A stretch of 64,000 nucleotides of DNA. It comes from Dialister micraerophilus DSM 19965. GTDB lineage: Bacteria > Bacillota > Negativicutes > Veillonellales > Dialisteraceae. Each line of letters starts with the position of its first letter. Position 1 is the stretch's first letter. The notes under the pieces are model-generated. The model was not told the origin of the DNA, ran no database searches, and was given only the letters and a program-made list of their open reading frames with translations. Positions 45,330 through 54,094 of this stretch are shown one piece after another. The stretch covers positions 303,226 to 367,225 of the forward strand of contig NZ_GL878519.1 of NCBI RefSeq assembly GCF_000194985.1, given 5' to 3'. Position numbers and translations under genes: made by a program.

Positions 45330-46480
45330 TTTTTACCTTTATGATTAACGACAAGAATTGCTTGTCCTATTCCTCCTGCTGCAGGAATGGCGGCAATACC
45401 GTATTGTCCGTTTTCTTTTTTCAGTATTTCCTGCAAATGAAGCATTAAAATCGCTCCCGATGCTCCATATGGATGTCCGTATACCAATGCTCCACCCCAT
45501 TTATTGAATCGTTTTTTCTCTTCGTTGTGTTCTTTTTGGAAATGAACTCGAATTATGGAGAAAGATTCATTGTATTCGAAGGCAAATATATCTTTGTATT
45601 TTAAATTACATTCATTCAATATATTTAAAGTCGCAAAGTCTGCCGCCAATGGAGGATATTCCGGATTTGTACCTTTCATCATCGTGCTTAGCAGTTCTAT
45701 TTCACATTCTCTTTTATTTTGTTTCATCCAATTTTCCGATGCCAATATCACAAATGCGGCTCCGTCATTAATTGTACAACTGTTTGCCGAAGTCAATACA
45801 CTTCCGTTTTGATTGAATATCAATGGCGCTCTTTCAAGTAATTTTTCAGTGAATTTACGTCTCATAACTTCATCTCTTGTGCTGGAGAAGAGTGGACAAA
45901 TTATATTTCCAAGCAAATTTTTATCTCTTGCCTTGTATGCATTTTGATAACATTCCAATGCGGCCATGTCTGCTTCTTTTTTACTTATGTTCAACAATTT
46001 TGCTGTTTTTTCGGCACCTGAAAGCATTGCATCATCTTCATATTCCGACGGTGAGAATTGTGCTGCTGTAAATTTCGAATTTCTTAGTTTTGTACGCGGA
46101 TCGTTTTCATTATATTCTCGATACGGTTGAAGAGAGGTGCTTTCTATACCTCCTGCAAATACCAGTTCACATTGCCCCGATGCAATTTTACTGTACGCTA
46201 TATCAATCGCAGTCAGTCCGGATGCGCATTGCGTATCTACCGTAAAAGCAGGTACATTGTCTGATATACCTGCATTAAGCAATGTCAATCTTCCTATATT
46301 TCCGCCGGGTCCTATTGCATTTCCGCAAATCAACAAGTCCGGATTTTCTACAAAATATTTTCTTTTTATTTCTTTTATCAATGCGGCTCCCAATTTTTCA
46401 GGAAGAACGTTTTTAAATATACCGTTTCTTATTCCTATGTGAGTTCTCAATCCGCCTAATAAAAAAACTCGGTTTATCAT
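45326..46480 (-). CDS. Thiolase-family protein (YhfS-like) lacking the second catalytic cysteine
   Basis: A 384-aa protein of the thiolase fold. The nucleophile Cys85 is present in VDTQCASGLTA, the NEAFA-type site appears as YNESFS, and the histidine motif as GGALVYGHPYGASGA. The second catalytic Cys of thiolases, in the C-terminal LCIGGG block, is replaced by Pro in AAIPAAGGIGQA, so normal thiolase base chemistry is doubtful. It lies between bioY and the AMP-binding ligase-like gene, like the yhfS gene of Bacillus. Its reaction is unknown; a decarboxylating or other Claisen-type condensation is one possibility. Confidence 0.85.
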   Translation of the reverse strand: MINRVFLLGGLRTHIGIRNGIFKNVLPEKLGAALIKEIKRKYFVENPDLLICGNAIGPGGNIGRLTLLNAGISDNVPAFTVDTQCASGLTAIDIAYSKIASGQCELVFAGGIESTSLQPYREYNENDPRTKLRNSKFTAAQFSPSEYEDDAMLSGAEKTAKLLNISKKEADMAALECYQNAYKARDKNLLGNIICPLFSSTRDEVMRRKFTEKLLERAPLIFNQNGSVLTSANSCTINDGAAFVILASENWMKQNKRECEIELLSTMMKGTNPEYPPLAADFATLNILNECNLKYKDIFAFEYNESFSIIRVHFQKEHNEEKKRFNKWGGALVYGHPYGASGAILMLHLQEILKKENGQYGIAAIPAAGGIGQAILVVNHKGKK

Positions 46481-46512
46481 TTATATCACGCTGCTCATTT
46501 ACAATTAAAAGA

Positions 46513-46533
46513 ACAGATTCTATAAGAATCTGT
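46513..46533 (-). terminator. Hairpin between bioY and the thiolase gene
   Basis: ACAGATTC and GAATCTGT pair around TATAA, followed by TCTTTT. It is a weak intrinsic terminator that could lower expression of the genes downstream of bioY. Confidence 0.5.
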
Positions 46534-46540
46534 ATCTTTT

Positions 46541-47071
46541 TTATTTCAATACTATTTTTCGATATTTTTTTATCAAAAACGATGCTATCAATATCTTGGC
46601 TGCATCTCCGGGTAAAAAAGGAATTACGCATACTGCCAAAGCACTTTGAATTCCTTTACCGGTTAATATAACAAACCATATAATTCCAAGTAAGTAGCAA
46701 GCTGCCGTTCCTATAATACCGCCGATACACAATTTCCCATAATGTTCACCGAACAGTTCCGCCGTAAGTCCCATAATCAATGCCATAAATATAAATCCTA
46801 TAATAAATCCGCCGCTGGGTCCTACCAATGCTGCAAATCCTGAACGCATCATTGAAAATACGGGAATTCCTAAAACTCCAAGCAAAACGTATAGCAACAT
46901 GCTCAAAGTTCCGTATTTTTTACCTAAAAATCCTCCGGCAAGCAATACTGCCAACGTTCCGAGTGTAATGGGTACGGGATTTATCGGTATTGCAAGTTGC
47001 GCAAACACTGCAGTAAGTGCAGCAAAAAGTGCAGCCGACACTTGTTGTCTTAATTTGTTTTTACTTTCCAT
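46541..47071 (-). CDS. bioY: Biotin transporter BioY (ECF S component)
   Basis: Substrate-binding membrane subunit of an ECF-type biotin importer; the shared ATPase/T module would be encoded elsewhere. The 176-aa protein has six hydrophobic segments, PINPVPITLGTLAV near residue 27, GPSGGFIIGF near 77 and the C-terminal FLPGDAAKI signature. The open frame continues to 47167, but the ATG at 47071 with GAGGT upstream is correct because the promoter (47099-47127) lies inside the longer frame. It heads a unit with the thiolase and ligase-like genes. A candidate BirA operator overlaps its promoter. Confidence 0.93.
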   Translation of the reverse strand: MESKNKLRQQVSAALFAALTAVFAQLAIPINPVPITLGTLAVLLAGGFLGKKYGTLSMLLYVLLGVLGIPVFSMMRSGFAALVGPSGGFIIGFIFMALIMGLTAELFGEHYGKLCIGGIIGTAACYLLGIIWFVILTGKGIQSALAVCVIPFLPGDAAKILIASFLIKKYRKIVLK

Positions 47072-47098
47072 ATGGCACCTCGTTTTCAAGATGTTGTT

Positions 47099-47127
47099 AT
47101 TATATATGTCTATTGTCAATTTGTCAA
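47099..47127 (-). promoter_or_regulatory. Promoter of bioY
   Basis: Minus strand TTGACA, exactly 17 bases, TATAAT: a perfect consensus promoter. The RNA would begin about 20 bases before the bioY ATG. Confidence 0.8.
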
Positions 47128-47153
47128 CTAAACTATTTTGATTAAGTTGATAT
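47121..47153. promoter_or_regulatory. Candidate BirA operator at the bioY promoter
   Basis: The inverted repeat TTGTCAAC (47121-47128), 17 bases, GTTGATAT (47146-47153) covers the -35 element. BirA operators in Gram-positive bacteria have two halves related to TTGTTAAC and GTTAACAA with a spacer of similar size. A second copy of TTGTCAAC lies at 47257-47264. Match is partial, so this is a candidate only. Confidence 0.35.
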
Positions 47154-47337
47154 TTATATATGCACAAATATTTTTTTGATTTCTTCTTACATTTGCTGTT
47201 TTACGGGTTTTATCTTCAAATAAATTTTTTATTTTTTATTGTTTTATACAATTCAATTGTCAACTTGTATTTCAATTTCATTAATTGTATTTATTACGTT
47301 TTTATTTTCTTCATATTTTATATTTCAAATTCATTGT

Positions 47338-47368
47338 AAAAAGCGATCATTTGGAAATGACCGCTTTT
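47338..47368 (-). terminator. Terminator after rnc
   Basis: AAAAGCG and CGCTTTT arms with an inner TCATTT/AAATGA stem, directly downstream of rnc. Confidence 0.75.
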
Positions 47369-47379
47369 ACAAATTGCTT

Positions 47380-48099
47380 TTATTTATTTTTCGCTTCTTT
47401 TTCAATTCTTTCTATTGCTTCTTTTGCTGCACGTTGTGCCGCTTGTTTTTTGCTTTTGCCTATACCGCTTCCCAGGTATTTCCCGTCTGCGGTTACCGAC
47501 ATCCAAATTGTTTTATCATGATCCGGACCTTCATCATGTATTACGTTATAACAAATTTCTACATCACCGTTTTGTTGCAATATTTCTTGTAAATCGGTTT
47601 TGTAATCTTTGTCGTAGTCACCTTGCATTATCAAATCCAAGAATTTTTCAAGATGTTTTATTACAAAGTCAAATGTCACTTCGTATCCGATGTCTAAATA
47701 TATTGCACCTATCAATGATTCAAAAGCATCTCCGAGTATGGATACTCGTGTTCTTCCGCCTGATTTTTCTTCTCCTTTTCCCAAGAGAAGATATTTCCCT
47801 ACATTAAGCCTTGTGGAGATTTCCGCACATGCAGGTTTACATACCGCACTTGCTTTTGCTTTAGTAAGTTCACCTTCGCTCCACAAAGGATATTTACGAA
47901 ACAGGTATTCTCCTACTATCAGATCAAGTACGGCATCTCCTAAAAATTCCAATCTTTCATTATCATGTTCTTTGTTTTTTTTATGTTCGTTTGCATATGA
48001 TGTATGTGTCAATGCAATATTAAGCAATTCATGGTTTTCTATCGGAATTTCATTCTCTTTTATAAATTCTTCGAGTTCTTTTATTCTGTTTTTATGCAT
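47380..48099 (-). CDS. rnc: Ribonuclease III
   Basis: Double-strand-specific endonuclease that processes rRNA precursors and structured mRNAs. The 239-aa protein has the signature NERLEFLGDAVLDL near residue 46, SILGDAFESLIGAIYLD near 119, and a C-terminal dsRNA-binding domain ending GKSKKQAAQRAAKEAI. The ATG at 48099 is used here; a TTG at 48111 just after the fabF stop is also open and neither has a strong ribosome-binding site. It is last in the fapR-fabF operon, a frequent arrangement in Bacillota. Confidence 0.95.
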   Translation of the reverse strand: MHKNRIKELEEFIKENEIPIENHELLNIALTHTSYANEHKKNKEHDNERLEFLGDAVLDLIVGEYLFRKYPLWSEGELTKAKASAVCKPACAEISTRLNVGKYLLLGKGEEKSGGRTRVSILGDAFESLIGAIYLDIGYEVTFDFVIKHLEKFLDLIMQGDYDKDYKTDLQEILQQNGDVEICYNVIHDEGPDHDKTIWMSVTADGKYLGSGIGKSKKQAAQRAAKEAIERIEKEAKNK

Positions 48100-48111
48100 T
48101 TTTTCACACAA

Positions 48112-49356
48112 TCATTCTTTATAACGTTTCATTACTATAACGGCATTATGTCCGCCGAATCCGAATGAATTGGACATTGCAACATCAACTTTCGTATCTC
48201 TCGGACCTTCTTTTACATAATCAAGATCGCAATCTTCTCCGCCGTTTTCAAAGTTCAACGTTTGATGAACTTTTTGATTTTCAATTGATAATGCGCATAC
48301 AACGGCTTCTACCGCACCTGCAGCTCCCAATAAATGTCCAATCATGGATTTTGTTGAGTTTACCGGTATTTCATATGCGTGTTTACCTAAAAGTTTCTTT
48401 ATTGCAAGTGTTTCATTTTTGTCGTTAAGAGATGTGGATGTTCCATGTGCGTTTATATAATCTACGTCTTCAGGTTTCAAATTTGCATCCGTCAATGCTT
48501 TTTCCATACAAAGTTTTTGCAAATCTCCTCCCGGTCTCGGAGCTGTAATATGATATGCATCTCCGTTTGCTCCGTATCCGGCAAGTTCCGCGTATATATA
48601 TGCACCTCTTTTTTTTGCGTGTTCGAGTTCTTCCAATACCAGAACTCCGCTTCCTTCACCTAAAACAAACCCGTCTCTTCTTACGTCAAATGGACATGAT
48701 GCTTCTTTAGGATCGCATTCTCTAGATGAAAGTGCTTTCATTGCGGCAAATCCTGCCATCGGCGATGAACATACTGCAGCTTCCGTTCCGCCTGCAAACA
48801 TTACATCCGCATCACCCGATTGTATTATTCTCAATGCTGTTCCTATTGCATTTGTTCCCGATGCACATGCCGTTACATCTGTAAGTACCGGACCCTGCAA
48901 TCCTAAACTTATGGATACATGTCCGGATGCCATATTTCCTATCATCATAGGAACTGCGAACGGATTTACCTTGGTAGGTCCTCTTTTGTCTATTCTACGT
49001 ACCGTTTCTTCCAATGTGGCAATTCCGCCTATACCGGTTCCTATTACCACACCTGCACGATTAGAATTTTCTTTTTCCATGTCATATGATGCGTCTTTTG
49101 CTGCAAGTTTTGCCGCCGCTACTGCAAATTGTGCATAGCGATCCATATGTCTTGCTTGCTTTTTGTCCCCTATATATAAGGCAGCATCAAAATCTTTTAC
49201 TTCTCCTGCTATTTTTACCGGAAATTCCGTTGCATCAAATTCTGTAATTTCGGTTATTCCCGATTTGCCTTTCAATAATTCTTCCCAAAATTTTTCTTTT
49301 CCTATACCTACCGGAGATACTACTCCAAGTCCTGTTATGACTACACGTCTTTTCAT
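48112..49356 (-). CDS. fabF: 3-oxoacyl-[acyl-carrier-protein] synthase II
   Basis: Elongating condensing enzyme of type II fatty acid synthesis. The 414-aa protein has the active-site Cys164 in VTACASGTNA, the first His in NAHGTSTSLND near residue 305 and the second in SMIGHLLGAAGA near 342 (Cys-His-His class). It follows acpP across a 145-base gap holding a GC-rich hairpin, and precedes rnc. Length and motifs are standard. Confidence 0.96.
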   Translation of the reverse strand: MKRRVVITGLGVVSPVGIGKEKFWEELLKGKSGITEITEFDATEFPVKIAGEVKDFDAALYIGDKKQARHMDRYAQFAVAAAKLAAKDASYDMEKENSNRAGVVIGTGIGGIATLEETVRRIDKRGPTKVNPFAVPMMIGNMASGHVSISLGLQGPVLTDVTACASGTNAIGTALRIIQSGDADVMFAGGTEAAVCSSPMAGFAAMKALSSRECDPKEASCPFDVRRDGFVLGEGSGVLVLEELEHAKKRGAYIYAELAGYGANGDAYHITAPRPGGDLQKLCMEKALTDANLKPEDVDYINAHGTSTSLNDKNETLAIKKLLGKHAYEIPVNSTKSMIGHLLGAAGAVEAVVCALSIENQKVHQTLNFENGGEDCDLDYVKEGPRDTKVDVAMSNSFGFGGHNAVIVMKRYKE

Positions 49357-49458
49357 ATTTTTAACAACCCCTTTTAGTATTTTCGATTAGAGACAAATTC
49401 TCAAAAAAAACCAGAGATATCTTTACCTTTTTTGAAAATTTGTCCGTATACATAGTAA

Positions 49459-49482
49459 ACACCGGGAGGTTTCCCCCGGTGT
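49459..49482 (-). terminator. GC-rich hairpin between acpP and fabF
   Basis: ACACCGGG and CCCGGTGT arms with a short loop; the minus strand continues TTACTATG, so the U-tract is poor. It is more likely a partial terminator or a 3'-end stabiliser for the acpP message than a full stop. Confidence 0.5.
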
Positions 49483-49500
49483 CCCTATGATTTAAGACAA

Positions 49501-49734
49501 TTACTGAATTTGTTTTTCAATGTAGTCTACTGCATCACGAACTGTCTTAATTTTTTCAGCTGCGTCATCCGGAATTTCAATATCGAATTCTTCTTCAAAT
49601 GCCATAATCAATTCAACGATATCGAGAGAATCTGCTCCCAAATCATCAATGAAAGTAGCATCTATCTGCACGTCTGCTTCGTTTACACCGAGCTGTTCAA
49701 CTACGATTTTCTTCACTCTGTCAAATGCGCTCAT
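49501..49734 (-). CDS. acpP: Acyl carrier protein
   Basis: Carries growing acyl chains on a phosphopantetheine arm attached to Ser36 in [11 protein letters not shown]. The product is 77 aa and strongly acidic, both typical. The frame is open upstream to 49746, but the ATG at 49734 with AGGTGG before it gives the standard length and the usual [11 protein letters not shown] start. It sits between fabG and fabF. A GC-rich hairpin follows the gene. Confidence 0.96.
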   Translation of the reverse strand: MSAFDRVKKIVVEQLGVNEADVQIDATFIDDLGADSLDIVELIMAFEEEFDIEIPDDAAEKIKTVRDAVDYIEKQIQ

Positions 49735-49773
49735 CACTTTCACCACCTTTCATTGCATCATTTTTAAATTATA

Positions 49774-50517
49774 TTACATAACCATTCCGCCGTCTACCTG
49801 CAAAATTTGCCCTGTTATATAGGAAGCATCATCAGATGCAAGGAAACTTATTGCATTCGCAATTTCCTGTGCTTTTCCCATACGTCCGAGCGGAATGGAA
49901 TTTAACATATTTTCTTTTATTTTTTCAGGAAGAATTTCCGTCATATCCGTTTCTACAAATCCCGGTGCTACAGCATTTACCCTTACACCTCTTGATGCAA
50001 ATTCTTTCGCCATAGTCTTTGTCATACTGATTACTCCGCCTTTTGCCGCAGAATAATTTGCCTGACCTATATTCCCTACAATTCCGACTATGGATGCAAC
50101 GTTTATAATTACTCCGCTTCTTTGTTTAAGCATAATTGAAGCTGCAGCTTTTGCAGTTAAAAATACACCTTTAAGGTTCGTTGTAATTACTTCGTCCCAT
50201 TGTTTTTCTTTCATTCTTATAGTCAAACTGTCTCTTGTAATTCCTGCATTATTTACGAGTAAGTCAAGTCTGCCGAATTTTTCTTTTATTTCCGAAAAAA
50301 TTCTGTCGACATCTTCGGATGAACCTACATTCCCTTGAATTGTAACGGAATGTCCACCTTCTTTTTCTATTTCGTTTTGTACTTTGTCTGCAGCTTCTTT
50401 ATTGCCTGCATAGTTTATTACTACTGTATAACCTTTTTTTGCAAGTTCCAAGGCAGTTGCTCGTCCTATACCTCTGGATGCACCTGTTACCAATGCTACT
50501 TTTATTTGATTTTCCAT
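49774..50517 (-). CDS. fabG: 3-oxoacyl-[acyl-carrier-protein] reductase
   Basis: NADPH-dependent reduction of beta-ketoacyl-ACP. The 247-aa SDR has TGASRGIG at residues 11-18, NNAG near 89, the catalytic Ser142, Tyr155 and Lys159 (NVAS...YSAAKGG), and the C-terminal GQILQVDGGMVM typical of FabG. Its ATG overlaps the fabD stop by one base. It lies in the fab operon, unlike the SDR at 33.8-34.5 kb. Confidence 0.96.
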   Translation of the reverse strand: MENQIKVALVTGASRGIGRATALELAKKGYTVVINYAGNKEAADKVQNEIEKEGGHSVTIQGNVGSSEDVDRIFSEIKEKFGRLDLLVNNAGITRDSLTIRMKEKQWDEVITTNLKGVFLTAKAAASIMLKQRSGVIINVASIVGIVGNIGQANYSAAKGGVISMTKTMAKEFASRGVRVNAVAPGFVETDMTEILPEKIKENMLNSIPLGRMGKAQEIANAISFLASDDASYITGQILQVDGGMVM

Positions 50518-51467
50518 TATTCACCGTCTTTCATTTTGACAATTACTTCATTTACGGTTTCTATATTTTCCGCATGACAGTTAAATACCGTTTTATCTAT
50601 ACGTCTCATAAAACCGGACAATACCGTTCCGGGACCGCATTCAACAAATTTTGTCACTCCGTTTTCAAGCATAAATCTTATAGAGTCTTCCCAACGTACG
50701 GGGTTAAATGTTTGATTTATAAGATTTTCCCTTATTTCTTCCGCACTGTTTTCAACATTTGCATTTACGTTCGCTACAATCGGTATAAATGAATCTTTTA
50801 TTTCTATTTTATCCAAAACTTCTTTCAGTTTTAAGGCTGCAGGTTTCATTAATATCGAATGAAAAGGTCCGCTTACTTTGAGCATTAAAGCTCGTTTTGC
50901 GCCTTTTTCTTTAAATACTTTACAAGCTTTTTCCACAGATGATGTTACTCCTGCAATAACCACTTGTCCCGGACAATTATAGTTTACTGCTTGTAAAGGT
51001 TCTTCATCTGTAGATATAGTTTCACAAATTTCTTCTACAGTTTCAGCTTTCATACCTATGACGGCAGCCATAGCTCCTTGTCCCAAAGGTACTGCTTCTT
51101 GCATAAATTTACCTCTCAAATTTACCGTATGCACCGCATCGGCAAATGACATCGCATCGGCAGCTACCAATGCGGAATATTCACCCAAGCTATGTCCTGC
51201 AACTACACAGGGATCTACTCCGTTTTCAAAAAGAACTTTCCAACATGCCACACTTGCCGTCAAAATAGCCGGCTGAGTAAATTCCGTTTTCATCAAAGTT
51301 TCTTCAGGACCTTCAAACATAAGTTTTGAAATTGGAAATCCCAGTGTTTCATCCGCTTCTTTTACTATATTTTTTACCGAATCATATTTTTCATATAAAT
51401 CACGAATCATTCCGACTTTTTGTGATCCTTGTCCGGGAAATAAAAATGCCGTTGTCAATTTTTCCAT
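50517..51467 (-). CDS. fabD: Malonyl-CoA:ACP transacylase
   Basis: Loads malonyl groups onto ACP. The 316-aa protein has FLFPGQGSQKVGM at the N-terminus, the active-site Ser93 in AGHSLGEYSAL, the malonyl-binding Arg in NLRGKFMQEAV near residue 119 and the catalytic His in VSGPFHSILMKPA near 203. It is between fabH and fabG. Confidence 0.96.
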   Translation of the reverse strand: MEKLTTAFLFPGQGSQKVGMIRDLYEKYDSVKNIVKEADETLGFPISKLMFEGPEETLMKTEFTQPAILTASVACWKVLFENGVDPCVVAGHSLGEYSALVAADAMSFADAVHTVNLRGKFMQEAVPLGQGAMAAVIGMKAETVEEICETISTDEEPLQAVNYNCPGQVVIAGVTSSVEKACKVFKEKGAKRALMLKVSGPFHSILMKPAALKLKEVLDKIEIKDSFIPIVANVNANVENSAEEIRENLINQTFNPVRWEDSIRFMLENGVTKFVECGPGTVLSGFMRRIDKTVFNCHAENIETVNEVIVKMKDGE

Positions 51468-51486
51468 ACTTCTGCGCTCCTATGTA

Positions 51487-52479
51487 TCAGTTCCATTTAA
51501 ATATCGCACATCCCCAGGTCAATCCTGCACCGAATCCTGTAAGTACCACAATGTCACCTTTTTTTACTTTTCCGGCTTTTACCGCTTCATCCAAAGCTAT
51601 ACCTATGGAGGCTGCAGATGTGTTTCCGTATTTATCGACATTTACCAATACTTTTTCACTTTCAAGCCCAATTTTTTTTGCTACTGCTTGTATGATTCTG
51701 TTATTGGCTTGATGTGCTATAAACATATTTATATCTTCTTTTTTCAGCCCGGCTTTTTCTACAGCCTTCAAGGTTGTAAATTCCATATGCCTTACTGCGG
51801 CTTTAAACACTTCGGATCCGGACATATGAAGAAACATATCTCCGGAATCGATTGTTTCATGGCTTGCAGGTTTTGCGGTTCCTCCTGCCGGTATACACAA
51901 TATATTTCCCAAACTTCCGTCAGAACCCAATTCTGCCGAAAGAAGTCCGTAACCTTCACTAACTTCTCCTACAATTGCCGCACCGGCTCCGTCTCCGAAT
52001 AAAATACAGGTTGTACGATCATGCCAATTTACTATTCGTGAAAGAGTCTCGGCTCCTACTACCAAAATTTTTTTGTACATTCCTGTGCTTACCATATTTG
52101 ATGCTACCGTACATGCATAAACATATCCCGTGCATCCTACGGATATATCCATTGCACCTGCATTTTTGCATCCCAATTTATCTTGAACCAGACATGCCGT
52201 TGAAGGTGTAATGTAATCAGGTGTAATTGTCGCTACAATTATAAAATCTATATCGGAAGCAGTAATTTTTGCAGCTTCCATCGCTTTTTTTGCAGCTTTT
52301 ACACATAAATCGGATGTGTTTTCATTTTCTGAAGAAATATGTCTGCATTTTATTCCTGTACGTGTTCTTATCCATTCATCCGAAGTTTCTACCATTTTTT
52401 CCAAATCAAAATTGGTAATTATTTTTTCAGGTACATAATGACCTGTTCCAAGTATTCCGGACGGTGTCATCTCTTTCAT
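51487..52479 (-). CDS. fabH: 3-oxoacyl-[acyl-carrier-protein] synthase III
   Basis: Starts fatty acid synthesis by condensing acyl-CoA with malonyl-ACP, and so sets branched- or straight-chain starters. The 330-aa protein has Cys116 in SVGCTGYVYA, His in FIAHQANNRII near residue 249 and Asn in KYGNTSAAS near 279 (Cys-His-Asn class). GGAG seven bases before the ATG at 52479 was preferred over the ATGs at 52500 and 52497, which overlap plsX. It is one base after plsX. Confidence 0.95.
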   Translation of the reverse strand: MKEMTPSGILGTGHYVPEKIITNFDLEKMVETSDEWIRTRTGIKCRHISSENENTSDLCVKAAKKAMEAAKITASDIDFIIVATITPDYITPSTACLVQDKLGCKNAGAMDISVGCTGYVYACTVASNMVSTGMYKKILVVGAETLSRIVNWHDRTTCILFGDGAGAAIVGEVSEGYGLLSAELGSDGSLGNILCIPAGGTAKPASHETIDSGDMFLHMSGSEVFKAAVRHMEFTTLKAVEKAGLKKEDINMFIAHQANNRIIQAVAKKIGLESEKVLVNVDKYGNTSAASIGIALDEAVKAGKVKKGDIVVLTGFGAGLTWGCAIFKWN

Positions 52480-52480
52480 A

Positions 52481-53512
52481 TCAACACTCCGTTTCATCAT
52501 TTTTTTCTATTTTTTTCAGTGCTTCTGCAATTATTTCATGTAAATCTGTTTTGGCTACGTCTTTTGCCAATTTAATCGCATTGCGAATTGCCCATGATTT
52601 CGAAGAACCGTGACAAATAATCAAACCTCCGCGTATGCCTAAAAGTAAAGCGCCTCCATATTCGGAGTAATCCATCCTTTTAACCAAATGCTCTTTCAAT
52701 GCCGGTTTTAAAAGCCATCCTCCGATTTTTGCACGCAATCCGCCTTTTTTTACCGATTCTTTTATCAATGCCGAAAAAAGATGTCCTGCACCTTCTCCGA
52801 ATTTCAATACCACGTTGCCTGTAAATCCGTCCGTAACAACAACATCATATTCTCCGGTCATTACATATCTTCCTTCAACATTTCCCATAAAAGGAATCGT
52901 TTTTTGTTCGGAAAGCAACTTGTTTGCTGCAGTAACTTCAGGACTTCCTTTTACACTTTCTTCACCGATGTTAAGCAATCCTATTTTAGGATTTTCTATA
53001 TTCGCAACATATTTTGCATACACATAACCTAAAAGTGCATTTTGCAAATATGTTTCTTTTTTAGGTTGTGCACTTGCACCGGAGTCAATCAAAAAAGTCT
53101 GTTCTCCCTTTTCATTGGGAAGAGGTGTCAAAATTGCAGGTCTTTCTATTCCCGGAATACGTCCTATTCCCAAGAGTCCCGCAGTGACCGCAGCTCCTGT
53201 AGATCCGGGTGCTACCAAAACTTTACATTCTCCGGATCTTACCAATTTTGCACCGACGGAAATCGATGCATCTTTTTTCTTTCGAAATGCCAACCCCGGA
53301 TGTTCATCCATACCTATTACTTGTGATGCATGATGAATTTCAATCAATTCATTATTTTCTTCATTTTCATTTTTTAAAATTTTTTCGATTTGATCTTTAT
53401 CGCCGACCAAAACTACATGAACTCCGAAATCACGTACTGCACGTATTGCTCCGAGTACAATTTCCAAAGGTGCATAATCTCCACCCATAGCATCTACTGC
53501 AATTTTAATCAT
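52481..53512 (-). CDS. plsX: Phosphate acyltransferase PlsX
   Basis: Makes acyl-phosphate from acyl-ACP, linking fatty acid to phospholipid synthesis; peripheral membrane. The 343-aa protein starts with the family signature MIKIAVDAMGGDYAPLEIV and has PGSTGAAVTAGL near residue 108, GLLNIGEESVKG near 180 and DGFTGNVVLKFGEG near 236. It overlaps fapR by 4 bases and precedes fabH by one base, the standard fapR-plsX-fab order. Confidence 0.96.
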   Translation of the reverse strand: MIKIAVDAMGGDYAPLEIVLGAIRAVRDFGVHVVLVGDKDQIEKILKNENEENNELIEIHHASQVIGMDEHPGLAFRKKKDASISVGAKLVRSGECKVLVAPGSTGAAVTAGLLGIGRIPGIERPAILTPLPNEKGEQTFLIDSGASAQPKKETYLQNALLGYVYAKYVANIENPKIGLLNIGEESVKGSPEVTAANKLLSEQKTIPFMGNVEGRYVMTGEYDVVVTDGFTGNVVLKFGEGAGHLFSALIKESVKKGGLRAKIGGWLLKPALKEHLVKRMDYSEYGGALLLGIRGGLIICHGSSKSWAIRNAIKLAKDVAKTDLHEIIAEALKKIEKNDETEC

Positions 53513-54081
53513 ATTTTTCTCTTATCCTTATCAATTAATGTTTCCATAATAAATTTTGCACGGAAAACTTCTTGTGCATCATTGGAAAAACTTATATACA
53601 CATATTTTTTATTACCGCGCATCAATACTACTCTTCCCTTTACTATCAATTGTTTATCGGGTACAACAGGAATTTTATATTTTACATTTCCTACCTGCGT
53701 GGGTAAAAAAGAAATTCCTACAATGTATTGAGCCATTTGCGCTGCAGCTCCATAAAAGTATTCCGCAGAAACCATTCCTTCACTGCCTGCCATAGATTCA
53801 TCGGTATTAAACAGTGCTATACCTTTTTTCCCGATATCCAAATCTATAACTTTCAGTCCGTTTTTTCTTTGCGGAAAACCTTCGGAAACAACCTGTTCAA
53901 CTCGCTCTCTCATTTGAGGAATTCCTAAAATTTGTCGATCCAAGCGAACAGTTGCAACAGATACCGAGAATTGCTCAGCAAGGTCGGCATCCGTGAGACA
54001 AGGATTTTGTCGAAGTATTTCTGCAACGGCTTCTCGCCGTTCTTTTTTGCTAAAATGCTCTTTGCCGCTCACTTTTATCAC
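53509..54081 (-). CDS. fapR: Transcription factor FapR
   Basis: Malonyl-CoA-responsive repressor of fatty acid and phospholipid genes. The 190-aa protein has an N-terminal DeoR-like helix-turn-helix (about residues 10-55, with DLAEQFSVSVATVRLDRQILGIP) and a C-terminal hotdog ligand-binding domain (KGIALFNTDESMAGSEGMVSAEYFYGAAAQMA). It is first in the operon fapR-plsX-fabH-fabD-fabG-acpP-fabF-rnc, and a possible operator half lies before its start (54095-54111). Malonyl-CoA would release it; that is family knowledge. Confidence 0.95.
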   Translation of the reverse strand: MIKVSGKEHFSKKERREAVAEILRQNPCLTDADLAEQFSVSVATVRLDRQILGIPQMRERVEQVVSEGFPQRKNGLKVIDLDIGKKGIALFNTDESMAGSEGMVSAEYFYGAAAQMAQYIVGISFLPTQVGNVKYKIPVVPDKQLIVKGRVVLMRGNKKYVYISFSNDAQEVFRAKFIMETLIDKDKRKI

Positions 54082-54094
54082 CTACCGATAATAC

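Noticed and set aside
47072-47167. bioY starting at 47167
   Set aside because: The region holds a perfect promoter and candidate operator, so translation from 47167 is not plausible.
47168-47337. A further gene between bioY and rnc
   Set aside because: Very AT-rich, with no frame supported by a ribosome-binding site or family motif; it is a spacer.
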